The translations under genes were made by a program, and so were the position numbers. A stretch of DNA of 64,000 nt, taken from NCBI RefSeq assembly GCF_019029495.1, contig NZ_JAERQM010000010.1, positions 98,249 to 162,248 on the forward strand, given 5' to 3'. The stretch's first letter is position 1. Every line of letters begins with the position of its first letter. The notes under the pieces were generated by a model. It was given only the letters and a program-made list of their open reading frames with translations. It was not told where the DNA came from and did not search any database. The stretch comes from Falsiroseomonas oleicola (lineage in GTDB: Bacteria; Pseudomonadota; Alphaproteobacteria; Acetobacterales; Acetobacteraceae). This document shows positions 17,207 to 28,172 of this stretch, in pieces.

Positions 17207-18208
17207 TCACTCCAGCCAGGGCGGCGTGGGCAGGCCACGCTCGCGCAGGAAGGCGGGGTTGAACAGCTTTGATTGATAGCGCGCGCCGCCGTCACACAGG
17301 ATGGTCACCACGGTGTGCCCCGGCCCGAGGTCGCGGGCGACACGGATCGCGGCGGCCACGTTCAGCCCGGCGCTGCCGCCGACCGAAATGCCTTCCTGCG
17401 CCTGCAGGGCAAAAACCTGTTCGAGCATCTCCGGATCCTCGATGCGGATGGCGTCGTCGATCAGGTCCCGGGCCTCGGCGAGGTTGCCGGGGGCGCGGGC
17501 GGCCTGGCCGATGCCTTCGGTGATCGAATTGCCCTCGGCGCGGGGCGTGCCGGTCTTCACCCAGTCCAGCAGGCCAGAGCCGCCGGGATCGGCCAGCACG
17601 ATCCGCACATCCGGCTTCCGCGCCTTCAGGGCGCGGGCGATGCCGGCCAGCGTGCCGCCGGTGCCGCAGGCGCAGGTGAAGGCATCCACCTTGCCGTCGG
17701 TCTGGTCCCAGATCTCGGGGCCGGTGGTCGCCTCATGCGCCGCGGCATTGGCCAGATTGTCGAACTGGTTGGCCCAGACCGCGCCCAGCTCCTCCGCCAG
17801 CCGCTTCGAGACATGCACGTAGTTGCCGGGATCGCTGTAGGGTTTTGGCGCGACCAGCCGCAGATCCGCGCCGATCATGCGCAGGTAGTCCAGCTTTTCC
17901 CGGCTCTGCGTTTCAGGCACCACGATCACGCTGCGCCAGCCCATGGCATTGGCGGCCAGCGCGATGCCGATGCCGGTATTGCCGGCCGTTCCCTCCACGA
18001 TCGTGCCAGGCTCGAAGGGCACCAGCTTTCCCTCCGCCATGGCGGCGGAGAGGATGCCGATGGCGGCGCGGTCCTTCACGCTGCCGCCGGGGTTCATGAA
18101 CTCCGCCTTGCCGAGGATCTCGCAGCCCGTCGCCTCCGAGGCGCGGCGCAGGCGGATCAACGGCGTGCGGCCGACCGCACCCCAGAAGCCGTCCGAGACG
18201 CCGGACAT
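17207..18208 (-). CDS. cysK: Cysteine synthase (O-acetylserine sulfhydrylase)
   Basis: The 333-residue PLP enzyme makes cysteine from O-acetylserine and sulfide. The PLP lysine is Lys45 in NPGGSVKDRAA; the substrate loop EGTAGNTGIG and the phosphate-binding CGTGGTLAG loop are present. ATG 18208 was chosen because it gives the family start and lies five bases after the peroxiredoxin stop; an upstream in-frame start at 18262 would run into that gene. Placed between a peroxiredoxin and cysE, it belongs to a thiol/sulfur metabolism operon. Confidence 0.94.
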   Translation of the reverse strand: MSGVSDGFWGAVGRTPLIRLRRASEATGCEILGKAEFMNPGGSVKDRAAIGILSAAMAEGKLVPFEPGTIVEGTAGNTGIGIALAANAMGWRSVIVVPETQSREKLDYLRMIGADLRLVAPKPYSDPGNYVHVSKRLAEELGAVWANQFDNLANAAAHEATTGPEIWDQTDGKVDAFTCACGTGGTLAGIARALKARKPDVRIVLADPGGSGLLDWVKTGTPRAEGNSITEGIGQAARAPGNLAEARDLIDDAIRIEDPEMLEQVFALQAQEGISVGGSAGLNVAAAIRVARDLGPGHTVVTILCDGGARYQSKLFNPAFLRERGLPTPPWLE

Positions 18209-18213
18209 CGCGG

Positions 18214-18846
18214 TCAGGCCTTCACCTCGACCCAGCGAAGATAGGGCCGCTCCGCCTCCCACCCCTGCGGGAACAGCGCCTTGGCCTGTTCGTCCGGGAT
18301 CGAGGGCGGGATGATGGCGCGATCGCCCGGGCGCCAGTTCACCGGCGTCGCGACTTTCTTCCCATCAGTGAGTTGGAGGCTGTCGATGACCCGAAGAATC
18401 TCGTCGAAGTTGCGGCCGGTGCTGGGCGGATAGACCATGAACAGCCGCACCTTCTTCGCCGGGTCGATGACGAAGACGGTGCGCACGGTGATGGAGGGAT
18501 CGGCCTCCGGATGCACCATGCCGTAGAGGGCTGCGACCTTCTTCTCCGGGTCGGCGATCATCGGGAAGTTCACGGCATGCCCCTGGGTCTCGGCGATATC
18601 CGCCTCCCACCCCGCATGGCGGGCCAGGTCGTCCACCGACAGGCCGATGACCTTCACGCCGCGCTTGTCGAATTCCGGCTTGAGGCGGGCCGTCTCGCCG
18701 AGCTCCGTCGTGCAGACGGGGGTGAAGTCCTTCGGGTGGCTGAACAGCACGCCCCAGGAATTGCCGAGCCATTCATGGAAGTTGAGCACCCCATGGGTCG
18801 TGTCGGCGGTGAAATCCGGGGCCACCTGGCCGAGTTGGATGGTCAT
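18214..18846 (-). CDS. 1-Cys peroxiredoxin (Prx6-type)
   Basis: The 210-residue peroxiredoxin contains the peroxidatic motif FTPVCTTE (Cys45) preceded by SHPKD, and no second cysteine anywhere, hence the 1-Cys Prx6 group. The C-terminal domain (PVNWRPGDRAIIPPSIPDE) is typical of that group. It reduces H2O2 and alkyl hydroperoxides with an external thiol donor in the cytoplasm. As first gene before cysK-cysE, it links peroxide defence with cysteine supply. An SD-like AAGGTGA lies upstream of ATG 18846, and the promoter must lie in 18847-19029. Confidence 0.94.
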   Translation of the reverse strand: MTIQLGQVAPDFTADTTHGVLNFHEWLGNSWGVLFSHPKDFTPVCTTELGETARLKPEFDKRGVKVIGLSVDDLARHAGWEADIAETQGHAVNFPMIADPEKKVAALYGMVHPEADPSITVRTVFVIDPAKKVRLFMVYPPSTGRNFDEILRVIDSLQLTDGKKVATPVNWRPGDRAIIPPSIPDEQAKALFPQGWEAERPYLRWVEVKA

Positions 18847-19029
18847 GGCGTCACCTTCTTGTTCGTCCAAGGGCCGCTGCAAGGCAGCCTCAACTGGACG
18901 ATAAGGGCATTTCGGAGGCGGATTCCAGCGGGGTCGCGGAGGCGTTTCCGCGCCGCACGGCATCGTGCATGCTCGGCGCGCATGGCCGCGCCGCTTGTCT
19001 TTCCCTGGCGCCGCCAAATGGAGACGGAG

Positions 19030-19458
19030 ATGGCTGCGGTGCCCATGGATCAGGGAAAAATATTCAGCGAGCAAAATGTCGTCTGGCTCTATACCGACGA
19101 CCTGGACCGCCTGGCCCAATTCTACGGGGAGGTACTTGGCCTGCCGCTGGTGATGGACCAGGGCATCTGCCGCATCTTCCAGGTCAGCCCCACCGGCTTC
19201 CTCGGCGTCTGCAACAAGGCGGACCGGCCCCGCGGCACCAGGGGCATGATGTTCACCTTCCTGGTCCAGGACCTGGACACCGCCTATGCGCGGCTGCTGG
19301 CGCGTGGCGTGGTCTTCGACGGGCCGCCGGAGTTGTCGGGCGGCGGGATGGTCTATTCCTGCTTCCTGCATGACCCGGAGGGCTACTGGCTGCAATTGCA
19401 GGAGTTCCGCGACCCGCGCTGGCCCTATCCGGCGGGGCGCGGCCCGCGCGCGGCTTAA
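19030..19458 (+). CDS. Glyoxalase/bleomycin-resistance (VOC) family protein
   Basis: The 142-residue VOC-fold protein has the paired beta-alpha-beta-beta-beta layout: [24 protein letters not shown] in the first half and [16 protein letters not shown] in the second, the latter with the metal-binding-type Glu and His positions. These proteins may be lyases, dioxygenases or antibiotic-binding proteins; the substrate is unknown. Several ATGs occur in frame (19018, 19030, 19045); 19030 is favoured because GGAG lies six bases before it. The stop overlaps the stop of the opposing ispDF gene. Confidence 0.8.
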   Translation: MAAVPMDQGKIFSEQNVVWLYTDDLDRLAQFYGEVLGLPLVMDQGICRIFQVSPTGFLGVCNKADRPRGTRGMMFTFLVQDLDTAYARLLARGVVFDGPPELSGGGMVYSCFLHDPEGYWLQLQEFRDPRWPYPAGRGPRAA

Positions 19459-20600
19459 GTCGGCACCAGCAGGCACACCGCCGCCTGCGCCGCGATCCCC
19501 TCGCCACGGCCCGGGAAACCCAGGCGTTCGGTGGTGGTCGCCTTCACCGAAATGCGGTCGAGCGGCACCTCCAGCAGCGCCGCCAGCCGTTCCCGCATCG
19601 CCGTCGCATGGGGGGTGATCTTTGGGCGTTCGCAGATCAGCGTGACGTCGGCATTGGCCAGCACCCCGCCGCGGGCGGCGATGCGGCCGGCGGCGTGGCG
19701 CAGGAAGCGGGCGCTGTCGGCGTCCTTCCATTGCGCCTCGCTGGGCGGGAACCAGCGGCCGATATCGCCCTCGGCCAGCGCGCCATAGATGGCATCGCAC
19801 AGCGCATGCAGGCCGACATCGGCGTCCGAATGGCCATCCAGCCCCATCGGGCCGGGGATGGTGACGCCGCACAGCACCATGGGCCGGCCGGCGACCAGGC
19901 GGTGGACGTCGAAGCCGGTGCCGATGCGGGGGAGAAGGGGCGGGGTCAGGGCGGCCTCCATGCGGGCCAGATCCTCCGGCCAGGTGATCTTGATGTTCTG
20001 CTCGTGCCCCGGCAGCAGGGCGACCGCCAGCCCGGCGGCCTCCAGAAGCTGGGCGTCGTCCGTGGCCTCGGCCGTCGCGGTGCGATGGGCGGCGAGCAGG
20101 GGGGCGAATCGGAAGGCCTGGGGGGTCTGGGCGCGGAACAGGCCGGCGCGGGGGACCGTCGCCTGGATCAGCCCGGCCTCGCCGCGCTTCAGCGTATCCG
20201 TCACCGGCTGGGCCGGGATGGCGCCCGGGTGCCTCTCCAGCGCCGCCAGCAGGGCCGGCACCGTGCCCGGCGGCACCACCGGCCGGGCGCCGTCATGCAC
20301 CAGGACGAGCGCCGGCGGATCGCCGGCCAGAGCCTCCAGCCCCGCGCGCACGCTGGCCTGGCGGGTGGCGCCGCCGACGACCGGGGGCAGGGTGGGCAGG
20401 CCCTCCAGAATCGCCGCCACCATCGCCAGGCTGTCCGACGCGCAGACGGGCAGGATGGCGTCCACGCCGCCGTCGCGCAGCAGCGCCTCCGCCGCATGGC
20501 GCAGCACCGGGCGTCCGGCGAGAGACAGATATTGCTTCGGCCGGTCGGCGCCGAAGCGGCTGCCGCTGCCGGCCGCCATCAGGAGGGCCACAGATGTCAT
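19455..20600 (-). CDS. ispDF: Bifunctional IspD/IspF enzyme (MEP isoprenoid pathway)
   Basis: The 381-residue fusion runs from an IspD nucleotidyltransferase (residues 1 to about 222; [19 protein letters not shown] and VHDGARP) to an IspF MECDP synthase (from about 228; GTGFDVHRL with metal ligands, [16 protein letters not shown] and [21 protein letters not shown]). It carries out the CTP-dependent step and the cyclising step of the MEP pathway. Such fusions are well known in alphaproteobacteria. It is divergent from dusB with about 140 bases between, as in related genomes. Confidence 0.96.
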   Translation of the reverse strand: MTSVALLMAAGSGSRFGADRPKQYLSLAGRPVLRHAAEALLRDGGVDAILPVCASDSLAMVAAILEGLPTLPPVVGGATRQASVRAGLEALAGDPPALVLVHDGARPVVPPGTVPALLAALERHPGAIPAQPVTDTLKRGEAGLIQATVPRAGLFRAQTPQAFRFAPLLAAHRTATAEATDDAQLLEAAGLAVALLPGHEQNIKITWPEDLARMEAALTPPLLPRIGTGFDVHRLVAGRPMVLCGVTIPGPMGLDGHSDADVGLHALCDAIYGALAEGDIGRWFPPSEAQWKDADSARFLRHAAGRIAARGGVLANADVTLICERPKITPHATAMRERLAALLEVPLDRISVKATTTERLGFPGRGEGIAAQAAVCLLVPT

Positions 20601-20742
20601 GCGTTCAGGCTAGCCGAAGCCGCGCGCCCGGCCCATCCTGGGACGGCCGGCTCAGGACAATGCCGGAATAAGTGGCAGATCGGCGTGGGGCTGCATGGAT
20701 CGCATTGCCTCCGGGCCTGTCGGCCTCTACCTTGCCCAAATC

Positions 20743-21771
20743 ATGAGCATGACAACCCCTTCGCCTCGGCTGCGCCCGATTGATCTCGGCGGCGCGACGA
20801 TCCAGATGCCGGTCATCCTGGCGCCCATGTCCGGCGTCACCGACCTGCCCTTCCGCCGCCTGGCGCGTGCCCTGGGCACCGGCCTCGTGGTCAGCGAGAT
20901 GATCGCCTCCAACGCCATGGTGCGGGAGAATCGGACCACGCTGAAGATGGCGGAGGTGGATGGGGAAGGGGCCTCCGTCCAGCTCGCCGGCTGCGACCCG
21001 GCGGTGATGGCGGAAGCCGCGAAGCTGGTGGTGCAGCATGGCGCGGCCATCGTCGACATCAATTTCGGCTGCCCGGTGAAGAAGGTGGCGCTCGGCCAGT
21101 CCGCCGGCTCCGCCCTGATGCGGGACGAGATCGGCGCGGCGCGCATCCTCGAGGCGGTGGTCAAGGCGGTGTCCGTCCCCGTCACCCTGAAGATGCGCAT
21201 GGGCTGGGACCACCAGTCGCTGAACGCGCCGAAGCTGGCGCGCATCGCGCAGGAGAGCGGCATCCGCATGGTGACGGTGCACGGCCGCACCCGGCAGATG
21301 TTCTACAACGGCACCGCCGACTGGGCCTTCGTCGCCCAGGTGAAGGCGGCGGTGGACCTTCCCGTCATCGTCAATGGCGACATCCTGACGCCGCAGGATG
21401 CGGCGGAGGCGCTGCGCCAGTCCGGCGCCGATGGCGTGATGATCGGCCGCGGCTGCTACGGCCGCCCCTGGCTGCCGCGCCAGGTCGCGACCTATCTCCA
21501 GACCGGCGTGCTGCCGGAGGAACCCAGCCTGGTCGAGCAGTACGAGACGTTGCTGGCGCATTACCATGCCATGCTGACGCATCACGGGCGCGACCCGGGC
21601 ATGCGCCTCGCCCGCAAGCATGTCTCCTGGTATTCCAAGGGCCTGCATGGTTCAGCGGAATTCCGGTCTGAGGTCAACCGGACGGATTCGGTGGAGGCGG
21701 TGCTGGCGTTGATCGACCGCTTCTACCTTCCCCTCATCGAGGGCGGCCATGAGGCCCGGCTCGCCGCATGA
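20743..21771 (+). CDS. dusB: tRNA dihydrouridine synthase
   Basis: The 342-residue FMN enzyme reduces specific uridines in tRNA. Key parts are [13 protein letters not shown] (FMN site), catalytic Cys110 in [22 protein letters not shown] and IVNGDI followed by [10 protein letters not shown]. The start at 20743 (or ATG 20749, both in frame) gives the family length; an upstream start at 20695 would only add a divergent tail. The stop overlaps the ntrB start (ATGA), the classical alphaproteobacterial dusB-ntrBC arrangement. Confidence 0.95.
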   Translation: MSMTTPSPRLRPIDLGGATIQMPVILAPMSGVTDLPFRRLARALGTGLVVSEMIASNAMVRENRTTLKMAEVDGEGASVQLAGCDPAVMAEAAKLVVQHGAAIVDINFGCPVKKVALGQSAGSALMRDEIGAARILEAVVKAVSVPVTLKMRMGWDHQSLNAPKLARIAQESGIRMVTVHGRTRQMFYNGTADWAFVAQVKAAVDLPVIVNGDILTPQDAAEALRQSGADGVMIGRGCYGRPWLPRQVATYLQTGVLPEEPSLVEQYETLLAHYHAMLTHHGRDPGMRLARKHVSWYSKGLHGSAEFRSEVNRTDSVEAVLALIDRFYLPLIEGGHEARLAA

Positions 21772-22925
21772 GGGCCACCGCCTTGACCCGCGCTGCCCGG
21801 GCGCTGCGCCTTCCGGTGCCCGCCGCGCCGGTCCTCCCGCCGGATGCCATCGCCGTGCTCGGCGCCCTGCCCATCGCCGCGGTGGTGCTGGATGCGGAGG
21901 ACCGCTTCCGCTTCGCCAATCCCGCGGCCGAACTGTTCTTCCAGCACTCCGCCGCCTCCCTGCGCAGCTATTCCCTGCGCGACATGCTGCCGCCGGATCA
22001 CCGGCTGTTCGCCATGCTGGCCCAGGTGCGCGCGCATGAGGCGCCGGTTTCCGACCATGACCTGGCGCTGGAAAGCCCGCGCCTGCGCCGGCTGGGCGTC
22101 GCTGCCCATGGCGCGCCGCTGCCCGAGGTGCCGGGCAGCGTGGTGCTGACCCTGCAGGATGGCTCCACGGCGCAGATGCTGGACCGGCAGCTGAATTTCC
22201 GGGGCGCGGCGCGCAGCGCCTCCGCCATGGCGGCCATGCTCGCCCACGAAGTCAAGAACCCGCTTTCCGGCATTCGCGGCGCCGCGCAGCTTCTGGAACA
22301 GGGCGCCAGCGAGGGCGACCGGGAATTGTGCCAGCTCATCCAGGACGAGGTGGACCGCATCCGCAACCTGGTGGAGCGGATGGACATGTTCTCCGACCGT
22401 CCGGTGGCGCAGGCGGAGGTGAATATCCATGAGGTGCTGGACCATGTCCGCCGCATCGCGCTGTCCGGCTTCGCGGCGCATCTGAAGATCGTGCAGGACT
22501 ACGACCCCTCCCTGCCGCCGGTCTGGGGCAACCGGGACCTGCTGGTGCAGATCCTGCTGAACCTGGTGAAGAACGCGGCGGAAGCTGTTGATTCAAGGAA
22601 TGGCGAGATCGTGCTGACCACCGCCTACCACCACGGCGTCCGCATCGCCGTGCCAGGCAGCCAGGAACGGGTGGACCTGCCCCTCCAGGTCATCGTCCGC
22701 GACAATGGCCCCGGCATTCCGGATGTCGTCCGTGCGACGCTGTTCGAGCCCTTCGTCACCACCAAGCGGGGCGGGCAGGGGCTTGGCCTGGCGCTCGTCG
22801 CCAAGCTGGTGGGCGACCAGGGCGCGCTGATCGAATGCGACAGCCGTCCCGGCCGCACCGCCTTCCGCCTGTCCCTGCCCCTGCCGCCCCCCACACCCCG
22901 CCGCCTGCCCGGAGTAGCCGCATGA
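21768..22925 (+). CDS. ntrB: Nitrogen regulation sensor kinase NtrB
   Basis: The 385-residue soluble histidine kinase has a PAS domain (about residues 27-130), the H-box [15 protein letters not shown] (phospho-His160) and an ATPase domain with [10 protein letters not shown] (N-box), DNGPGIP (G1) and GQGLGLALV (G2). NtrB senses nitrogen status through PII proteins and phosphorylates or dephosphorylates NtrC. It overlaps dusB upstream and ntrC downstream by four bases each (ATGA), so the three are co-translated. Confidence 0.95.
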   Translation: MRATALTRAARALRLPVPAAPVLPPDAIAVLGALPIAAVVLDAEDRFRFANPAAELFFQHSAASLRSYSLRDMLPPDHRLFAMLAQVRAHEAPVSDHDLALESPRLRRLGVAAHGAPLPEVPGSVVLTLQDGSTAQMLDRQLNFRGAARSASAMAAMLAHEVKNPLSGIRGAAQLLEQGASEGDRELCQLIQDEVDRIRNLVERMDMFSDRPVAQAEVNIHEVLDHVRRIALSGFAAHLKIVQDYDPSLPPVWGNRDLLVQILLNLVKNAAEAVDSRNGEIVLTTAYHHGVRIAVPGSQERVDLPLQVIVRDNGPGIPDVVRATLFEPFVTTKRGGQGLGLALVAKLVGDQGALIECDSRPGRTAFRLSLPLPPPTPRRLPGVAA

Positions 22926-24382
22926 GTGACGCCGCCGCGGTCTCCGCCACCACCCGCACCATCCTGATCGCCGATGACGACCGGGCGATCCGAACCGTTC
23001 TGTCGCAGGCACTTGGCCGGTCCGGCTACCATGTGCGCGCAACGTCTTCCGCCGCCACCCTGTGGCGCTGGGTGGAGGATGGGGAGGGTGACCTGGTCAT
23101 CACCGACGTCATCATGCCGGATGAGAACGGGCTGGACCTGGTGCCGCGCATCCGCCGGGTGCGGCCCGATCTGCGCGTGGTGGTGATGTCGGCGCAGTCC
23201 ACCTTCTCCACAGCCTTGAAGGCAACCCAACGCGGCGCCTTCGATTACCTTCCCAAGCCCTTCGATTTGAAGGAATTGTTGGCGGTTGTCGGGCGCGCTT
23301 TGGCGGCGCCGAGCCAGCCCTCGGTGGCGGATGCGGATGAGCCGGAGGAGAGGCTGCCGCTGGTCGGCCGCTCCGCCGCGATGCAGGAGATCTACCGGAC
23401 GGTCGCCCGCCTCACCACCACCGACCTGACGGTGATGATCACGGGCGAGTCCGGCACCGGCAAGGAGTTGGTGGCCCGCGCCCTGCACGATTACGGCCGC
23501 CGGCGCGGTGGGCCTTTCGTCGCCATCAACATGGCGGCGATCCCGCGTGAACTGATCGAATCGGAGCTGTTCGGCCATGAGCGTGGCGCCTTCACCGGGG
23601 CGCTGAACCGCGGCGTCGGCCGCTTCGAGCAGGCGGCCGGTGGCACGCTGTTCCTCGATGAGATCGGCGACATGCCGCCCGAGGCGCAGACCCGCCTTCT
23701 GCGCGTTCTCCAGGAAGGCGAATTCACCACCGTCGGCGGCCGCCAGCCGATCAAGGCCAATGTCCGCATCGTCGCCGCCACCCATCGCGACCTGCGGCAA
23801 TCGATCCGCGGCGGCATGTTCCGCGAAGACCTGTTCTACCGCCTGAACGTGGTGCCGATCCGCCTGCCGCCGCTGCGGGAGCGGCTGGAGGATATCCCGC
23901 TGCTGGCGCGCCACTTCCTGGAACGCGCCCGTGCCGCCGGCCTGCCCCAGAAACAGCTCGACCAGGGGGCGATGGACCGCCTCAAGCAGCATGCCTGGCC
24001 GGGCAATGCGCGGGAGCTGGAAAACCTGATGCGCCGGATGGCGGCACTCTATCCGCAGGAGATCATCGGTGCCGATGCCGTGGGCGCCGAACTGGCCGAG
24101 GCCGCCGCCGTGCCCGAGGAAGGCCCGCGCGCGCCGGAGACCCTGGAACAATCCGTGGAACGCCACCTGACCGGCTTCATGTCGGCGCATAAGGACGGCA
24201 TGCCGATCCGCGACCTGTATGACCGGGTGCTGGCGGAGGTGGAGCGGCCCTTGCTGAAGCTGGCACTGTCGGCCACGCGCGGCAACCAGATCAAGGCGGC
24301 GGCCATGCTCGGGCTGAACCGCAACACGCTGCGGAAGAAGCTGCGGGAGCTGGATCTGCCGGTGGTCCGGGGCCTGCCCTGA
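22922..24382 (+). CDS. ntrC: Nitrogen regulation response regulator NtrC
   Basis: The 486-residue sigma-54 activator has a receiver domain (phospho-Asp62 in [12 protein letters not shown], Lys in YLPKPFD), an AAA+ domain with Walker A GESGTGKE, the sigma-54-contacting GAFTGA loop ([11 protein letters not shown]) and Walker [10 protein letters not shown], and a Fis-type helix-turn-helix at the end ([21 protein letters not shown]). It activates nitrogen-assimilation promoters when phosphorylated by NtrB. The start overlaps the ntrB stop. A 68-base gap with a weak ATCCCAG/CTGGGAT inverted repeat separates it from ntrY. Confidence 0.96.
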   Translation: MSDAAAVSATTRTILIADDDRAIRTVLSQALGRSGYHVRATSSAATLWRWVEDGEGDLVITDVIMPDENGLDLVPRIRRVRPDLRVVVMSAQSTFSTALKATQRGAFDYLPKPFDLKELLAVVGRALAAPSQPSVADADEPEERLPLVGRSAAMQEIYRTVARLTTTDLTVMITGESGTGKELVARALHDYGRRRGGPFVAINMAAIPRELIESELFGHERGAFTGALNRGVGRFEQAAGGTLFLDEIGDMPPEAQTRLLRVLQEGEFTTVGGRQPIKANVRIVAATHRDLRQSIRGGMFREDLFYRLNVVPIRLPPLRERLEDIPLLARHFLERARAAGLPQKQLDQGAMDRLKQHAWPGNARELENLMRRMAALYPQEIIGADAVGAELAEAAAVPEEGPRAPETLEQSVERHLTGFMSAHKDGMPIRDLYDRVLAEVERPLLKLALSATRGNQIKAAAMLGLNRNTLRKKLRELDLPVVRGLP

Positions 24383-24450
24383 TCCCAGACCTGACCCAAT
24401 GCGCGTTTTTCCGCGCCGGCACGCTTTGGTCCCTGGCGGGCCTGGGATAG

Positions 24451-26739
24451 ATGCGGGGCATGGGACTGGGCTGGCGCCGAATCGGTGACCTTTTTCTGGG
24501 TCGGGTGACAACCTTCGGCCTCGCGGTCACGGCCGTGCTGCTGGGGATTGCCACTTTCGTGCTGCTGGCCGGCGGCAGCCCCTTCGGGCCGACCAGCCCG
24601 GGGCAGATCGTCTTCGTGGTGCTGCTGAATGCCGGGGTGCTGCTGCTGCTGGCCGGCTCCCTGGTCGCCCGGCTGGTGCGGGTCTGGGCGGAACGGCGGC
24701 GCGGCAGCGCCGGGGCGAGGCTGCATGTGCGGCTGGTGCTGCTGTTCGGCGGTGTCGCCGTGGTGCCGGCGCTGATCGTCGCGGCCTTCGCCGCCGTCTT
24801 CTTCAACCTCGGTATCCAGGCCTGGTTCAGCGACCGTGTGCGCTCGACGCTGGAAGCCTCCCTCGTCGCCTCCCGCGCCTGGATGGACCAGCACCGGGAC
24901 GAGATCCGGGTCGATGCCCTGGCCATGGCCGCCGACCTGAACCGCGCCGCCCAGGTTTTCCTGCCCGACAACATGCCGGCCTTCGAGCGGCTGCTGGCGA
25001 CCCAGACCTCGATCCGCGGCCTGACCGAGGCGGTGGTCTTCGAGCCGACGCTGGGCCGGGTGATGGCCGCCGCCGGCTTCACCCCCGGCGCGATGATCGA
25101 ACCTCCCCCCGGCTGGGCGCTGGAACAGGTGCGGCAGGGGGAAGTGGCCGTGGTGCCCGGCGAATCAGATGCCCGGGTGCGCGCCGTGACCAGCCTCGAC
25201 ATCCCGCCGGGCCTGCTGCTGCTGATCGGGCGGCCGCTGGATGGCAGCGTGCTGGACCACATGCGCACCACGGAGCTGGCCTTCCAGGAATACGACCAGC
25301 TCGACCGCAATCGCGGCAGCCTGCAGATCACGTTTGCTCTCATTTTCGCCTGCGCGGCCTTGCTGGTGCTGCTGGCGGCGGTGCTGGTCGGGCTGGTTTT
25401 TGCCAACCAGATGGCGCGGCCGATCTCCCGCCTCATCACCGCCGCCGAGCGGGTGCGCGCCGGCGACCTGGCGACGCGGGTGGAGGAGGGGACGCAGGAT
25501 GACGAACTCGCCAGCCTCTCCCGCGCTTTCAACCGCATGATCAGCCAGTTGTCGGCCCAGCGGGGCGAGCTGATGGCGGCCTATCGCCAGATCGACGAAC
25601 GCCGCCGCTTCACGGAAACGGTGCTGTCCGGTGTTTCCGCCGGCGTCATCGGGCTGGATGCGGAAGGCCGCATCAACCTGCCCAATCGCAGCGCCAGCGA
25701 ATTGCTGGGCGTGGACCTCGATGCCGCCATCGGCCTGCCGCTGGCCCGCGTGGCGCCGGAATTCAGCACCCTGGTGGCGGAGGCGCGGGACCAGCCGGAC
25801 CGTGCCCGCACCGCCGAAATCCCGATCGGCCCACCCGCCCATCGCCGCAGCCTGATCGCCCGCATCGGCGCGGAGGGCCAGCCCGGCCGGGTCACCGGCT
25901 TCGTGCTGACCTTCGACGACATCACCGAATTGCAGTCGGCCCAGCGCAAGGCCGCCTGGGCCGATGTGGCCCGGCGCATCGCGCATGAGATCAAGAACCC
26001 GCTGACCCCCATCATGCTCTCCGCCGAACGCCTGAAGCGCAAATACCTGAAGGAGATCTCCAGCGACCCGGAGACCTTCCGGACGCTGACCGACACCATC
26101 GTGCGCCAGGTCGGCGATATCGGCCGGATGGTGGACGAATTCTCGGCCTTTGCCCGCATGCCCCAGCCGGTGATCCGCCCCGATCGCCTGGACCAGGTGG
26201 TGCGGGAGGCGCTGGTGCTGCAGCGCGGCGCGCATCCCGAAATCCGCTACGACACCACCATTCCGGAGGACCTGCCGCCCTTGCCCATGGATCGCCGCCT
26301 GATCGGCCAGGCCCTGACCAACCTGCTGCACAACGCCGCCGACGCCGTGGCCTCCGCCCCCCGGGCGGAAGGCGAGATGGGCGTGATCGGACTGCGGGTG
26401 GAGCCGCGCGGCGAGGATATCGCCGTGCTGGTCGAGGATAACGGCATCGGCCTGCCGGAGGGCGAGGAACGGGCGCGGCTGACCGAGCCCTATGTCACCC
26501 ACAAGGTGAAAGGCACCGGCCTCGGCCTTGCCATCGTCAAGAAGATCATGGAGGACCATGGTGGCCGGCTGGAGCTGGAGGACCGGCCCGATGGCCCCGG
26601 CGCCCGGGCGCTGTTGATATTGCCGCGCGTGGTGCCGAAGGGCGCGAAGGACTCGGGCGCGGTTCCGCTACAAGCACGAGAGGACACGCCTGTGACGGGC
26701 GCAGCAGCGGGACGCGACGGGGCTGACCATGGCGCATGA
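24451..26739 (+). CDS. ntrY: Membrane sensor kinase NtrY
   Basis: The 762-residue kinase has an N-terminal membrane region (helices near 20-42, 52-76 and 93-116), a periplasmic sensory stretch, a fourth helix near 290-315, a HAMP domain (MARPISRLITAAERVRAGD), a PAS domain, the H-box HEIKNPLTPIML (His512) and an ATPase domain (NLLHNAADAV, DNGIGLP, GTGLGLAIV). NtrY-NtrX controls nitrogen metabolism, redox response and cell envelope in alphaproteobacteria. The 3' end overlaps ntrX by 11 bases. The last 30 residues after the ATPase domain are low-complexity. Confidence 0.95.
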   Translation: MRGMGLGWRRIGDLFLGRVTTFGLAVTAVLLGIATFVLLAGGSPFGPTSPGQIVFVVLLNAGVLLLLAGSLVARLVRVWAERRRGSAGARLHVRLVLLFGGVAVVPALIVAAFAAVFFNLGIQAWFSDRVRSTLEASLVASRAWMDQHRDEIRVDALAMAADLNRAAQVFLPDNMPAFERLLATQTSIRGLTEAVVFEPTLGRVMAAAGFTPGAMIEPPPGWALEQVRQGEVAVVPGESDARVRAVTSLDIPPGLLLLIGRPLDGSVLDHMRTTELAFQEYDQLDRNRGSLQITFALIFACAALLVLLAAVLVGLVFANQMARPISRLITAAERVRAGDLATRVEEGTQDDELASLSRAFNRMISQLSAQRGELMAAYRQIDERRRFTETVLSGVSAGVIGLDAEGRINLPNRSASELLGVDLDAAIGLPLARVAPEFSTLVAEARDQPDRARTAEIPIGPPAHRRSLIARIGAEGQPGRVTGFVLTFDDITELQSAQRKAAWADVARRIAHEIKNPLTPIMLSAERLKRKYLKEISSDPETFRTLTDTIVRQVGDIGRMVDEFSAFARMPQPVIRPDRLDQVVREALVLQRGAHPEIRYDTTIPEDLPPLPMDRRLIGQALTNLLHNAADAVASAPRAEGEMGVIGLRVEPRGEDIAVLVEDNGIGLPEGEERARLTEPYVTHKVKGTGLGLAIVKKIMEDHGGRLELEDRPDGPGARALLILPRVVPKGAKDSGAVPLQAREDTPVTGAAAGRDGADHGA

Positions 26740-28141
26740 TATCCTGATCGTCGACGATGAGCCGGACATCCGCGCCCTGATCGAGGGCATCCTGTCGGAT
26801 GAGGGCTATCAGACGCGGCAGGCGGCCAATTCCGACCAGGCGATCGCCGCCTTCAAGGCGCGACGGCCCTCGCTGGTGATCCTGGACATCTGGCTTCAGA
26901 ACTCCCGCCTGGACGGCCTCGGCATCCTGGCCGCGCTGCATGGCGAGGAGCCGCGCGTGCCCTGCGTGATGATCTCCGGCCATGGGACCATCGAGACGGC
27001 GGTGCAGGCGATCCAGAACGGCGCCTACGACTTCATCGAGAAGCCGTTCAAGTCGGACCGCCTGCTGCTGGTGATCGCCCGCGCGCTGGAAGCCTCCCGC
27101 CTCCAGCGGGAGAACAGCGAGTTGCGGCTGCGCGCGGGGGGGGAGGCCGACCTCGTCGGCATCTCCGTGCCCATGACCCAGCTTCGCCAGGCGATCGACC
27201 GCGTGGCGCCGACCGGGTCGCGCGTGCTGATCAGCGGGCCGGCCGGTTCGGGCAAGGAAGTCACGGCGCGGATGCTGCATGCGCGGTCGCGCCGGGCCGA
27301 TGGCCCCTTCGTCGCGCTGAACTGCGCCACCCTGGCGCCGTCACGCTTCGAGGAGGAACTGTTCGGCGTGGAAGCCGGCAGCGATCCGGCGGGCCAGCCG
27401 CGCCGCGCCGGGGTGCTGGAACGCGCCCATGGCGGCACGCTGCTGCTGGACGAGGTGGCGGACATGCCGCTGGAGACCCAGGGGAAGATTGTCCGGGCCC
27501 TCCAGGAACAGGGTTTTGTCCGTATCGGCGGGGCGCAGCGGGTGACCGTGGATGTGCGCGTCATCGCGACGACGAATCGCGATCTGCAGGCGGAGATCGC
27601 CGGCGGGCGGTTCCGGGAGGATCTGTACTACCGGCTCGCCGTGGTGCCGCTGAAGATTCCGCCGCTGCGGGAGCGGCGGGAGGATATTCCGGCGCTCGCC
27701 CGGCATTTCATGAAGCGGTCCGGTGACACATCCGGCATGGCATCGCGCGAATTGTCCGAGGACGCGCTGGCGGCGATGCAGGCCTATGAATGGCCGGGCA
27801 ATGTGCGGGAATTGCGCAACCTGATCGACTGGCTGCTCATCATGGCGCCGGGCGATGCGCGGGAGCCGATCCGGCCGGACATGCTGCCGCCCCATGTCGG
27901 CGCCTCCGCCCCAGCGGTGCTGAAGCTGGATCGCAGCTCGGAGATCATGACCCTGCCGCTGCGCGAGGCGCGGGAATTGTTCGAGCGGCAGTATCTGGAG
28001 GCACAATTGCTGCGCTTCGGCGGCAATATCAGCCGCACGGCGGCCTTCGTGGGGATGGAACGCAGCGCGTTGCATCGTAAGCTGAAGTTCCTGGGCGTCC
28101 ACGCCGAGGACCGCGCGCCGGCGGCAGCGGCGGGCGGATAG
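26729..28141 (+). CDS. ntrX: Response regulator NtrX
   Basis: The 470-residue regulator has a receiver domain (Asp53 in LVILDIW), an AAA+ domain with Walker A GPAGSGKE and Walker B TLLLDEVADM, and a C-terminal Fis-type helix-turn-helix. The GAFTGA loop of sigma-54 activators is replaced by an unrelated insert after ELFGVEAGS, as in other alphaproteobacterial NtrX proteins. This implies regulation without direct sigma-54 remodelling. It overlaps ntrY and is followed by a hairpin array before the aminotransferase gene. Confidence 0.95.
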   Translation: MAHDILIVDDEPDIRALIEGILSDEGYQTRQAANSDQAIAAFKARRPSLVILDIWLQNSRLDGLGILAALHGEEPRVPCVMISGHGTIETAVQAIQNGAYDFIEKPFKSDRLLLVIARALEASRLQRENSELRLRAGGEADLVGISVPMTQLRQAIDRVAPTGSRVLISGPAGSGKEVTARMLHARSRRADGPFVALNCATLAPSRFEEELFGVEAGSDPAGQPRRAGVLERAHGGTLLLDEVADMPLETQGKIVRALQEQGFVRIGGAQRVTVDVRVIATTNRDLQAEIAGGRFREDLYYRLAVVPLKIPPLRERREDIPALARHFMKRSGDTSGMASRELSEDALAAMQAYEWPGNVRELRNLIDWLLIMAPGDAREPIRPDMLPPHVGASAPAVLKLDRSSEIMTLPLREARELFERQYLEAQLLRFGGNISRTAAFVGMERSALHRKLKFLGVHAEDRAPAAAAGG

Positions 28142-28172
28142 ACCAACGTCAAACAAGAGATTCGCAACCTGC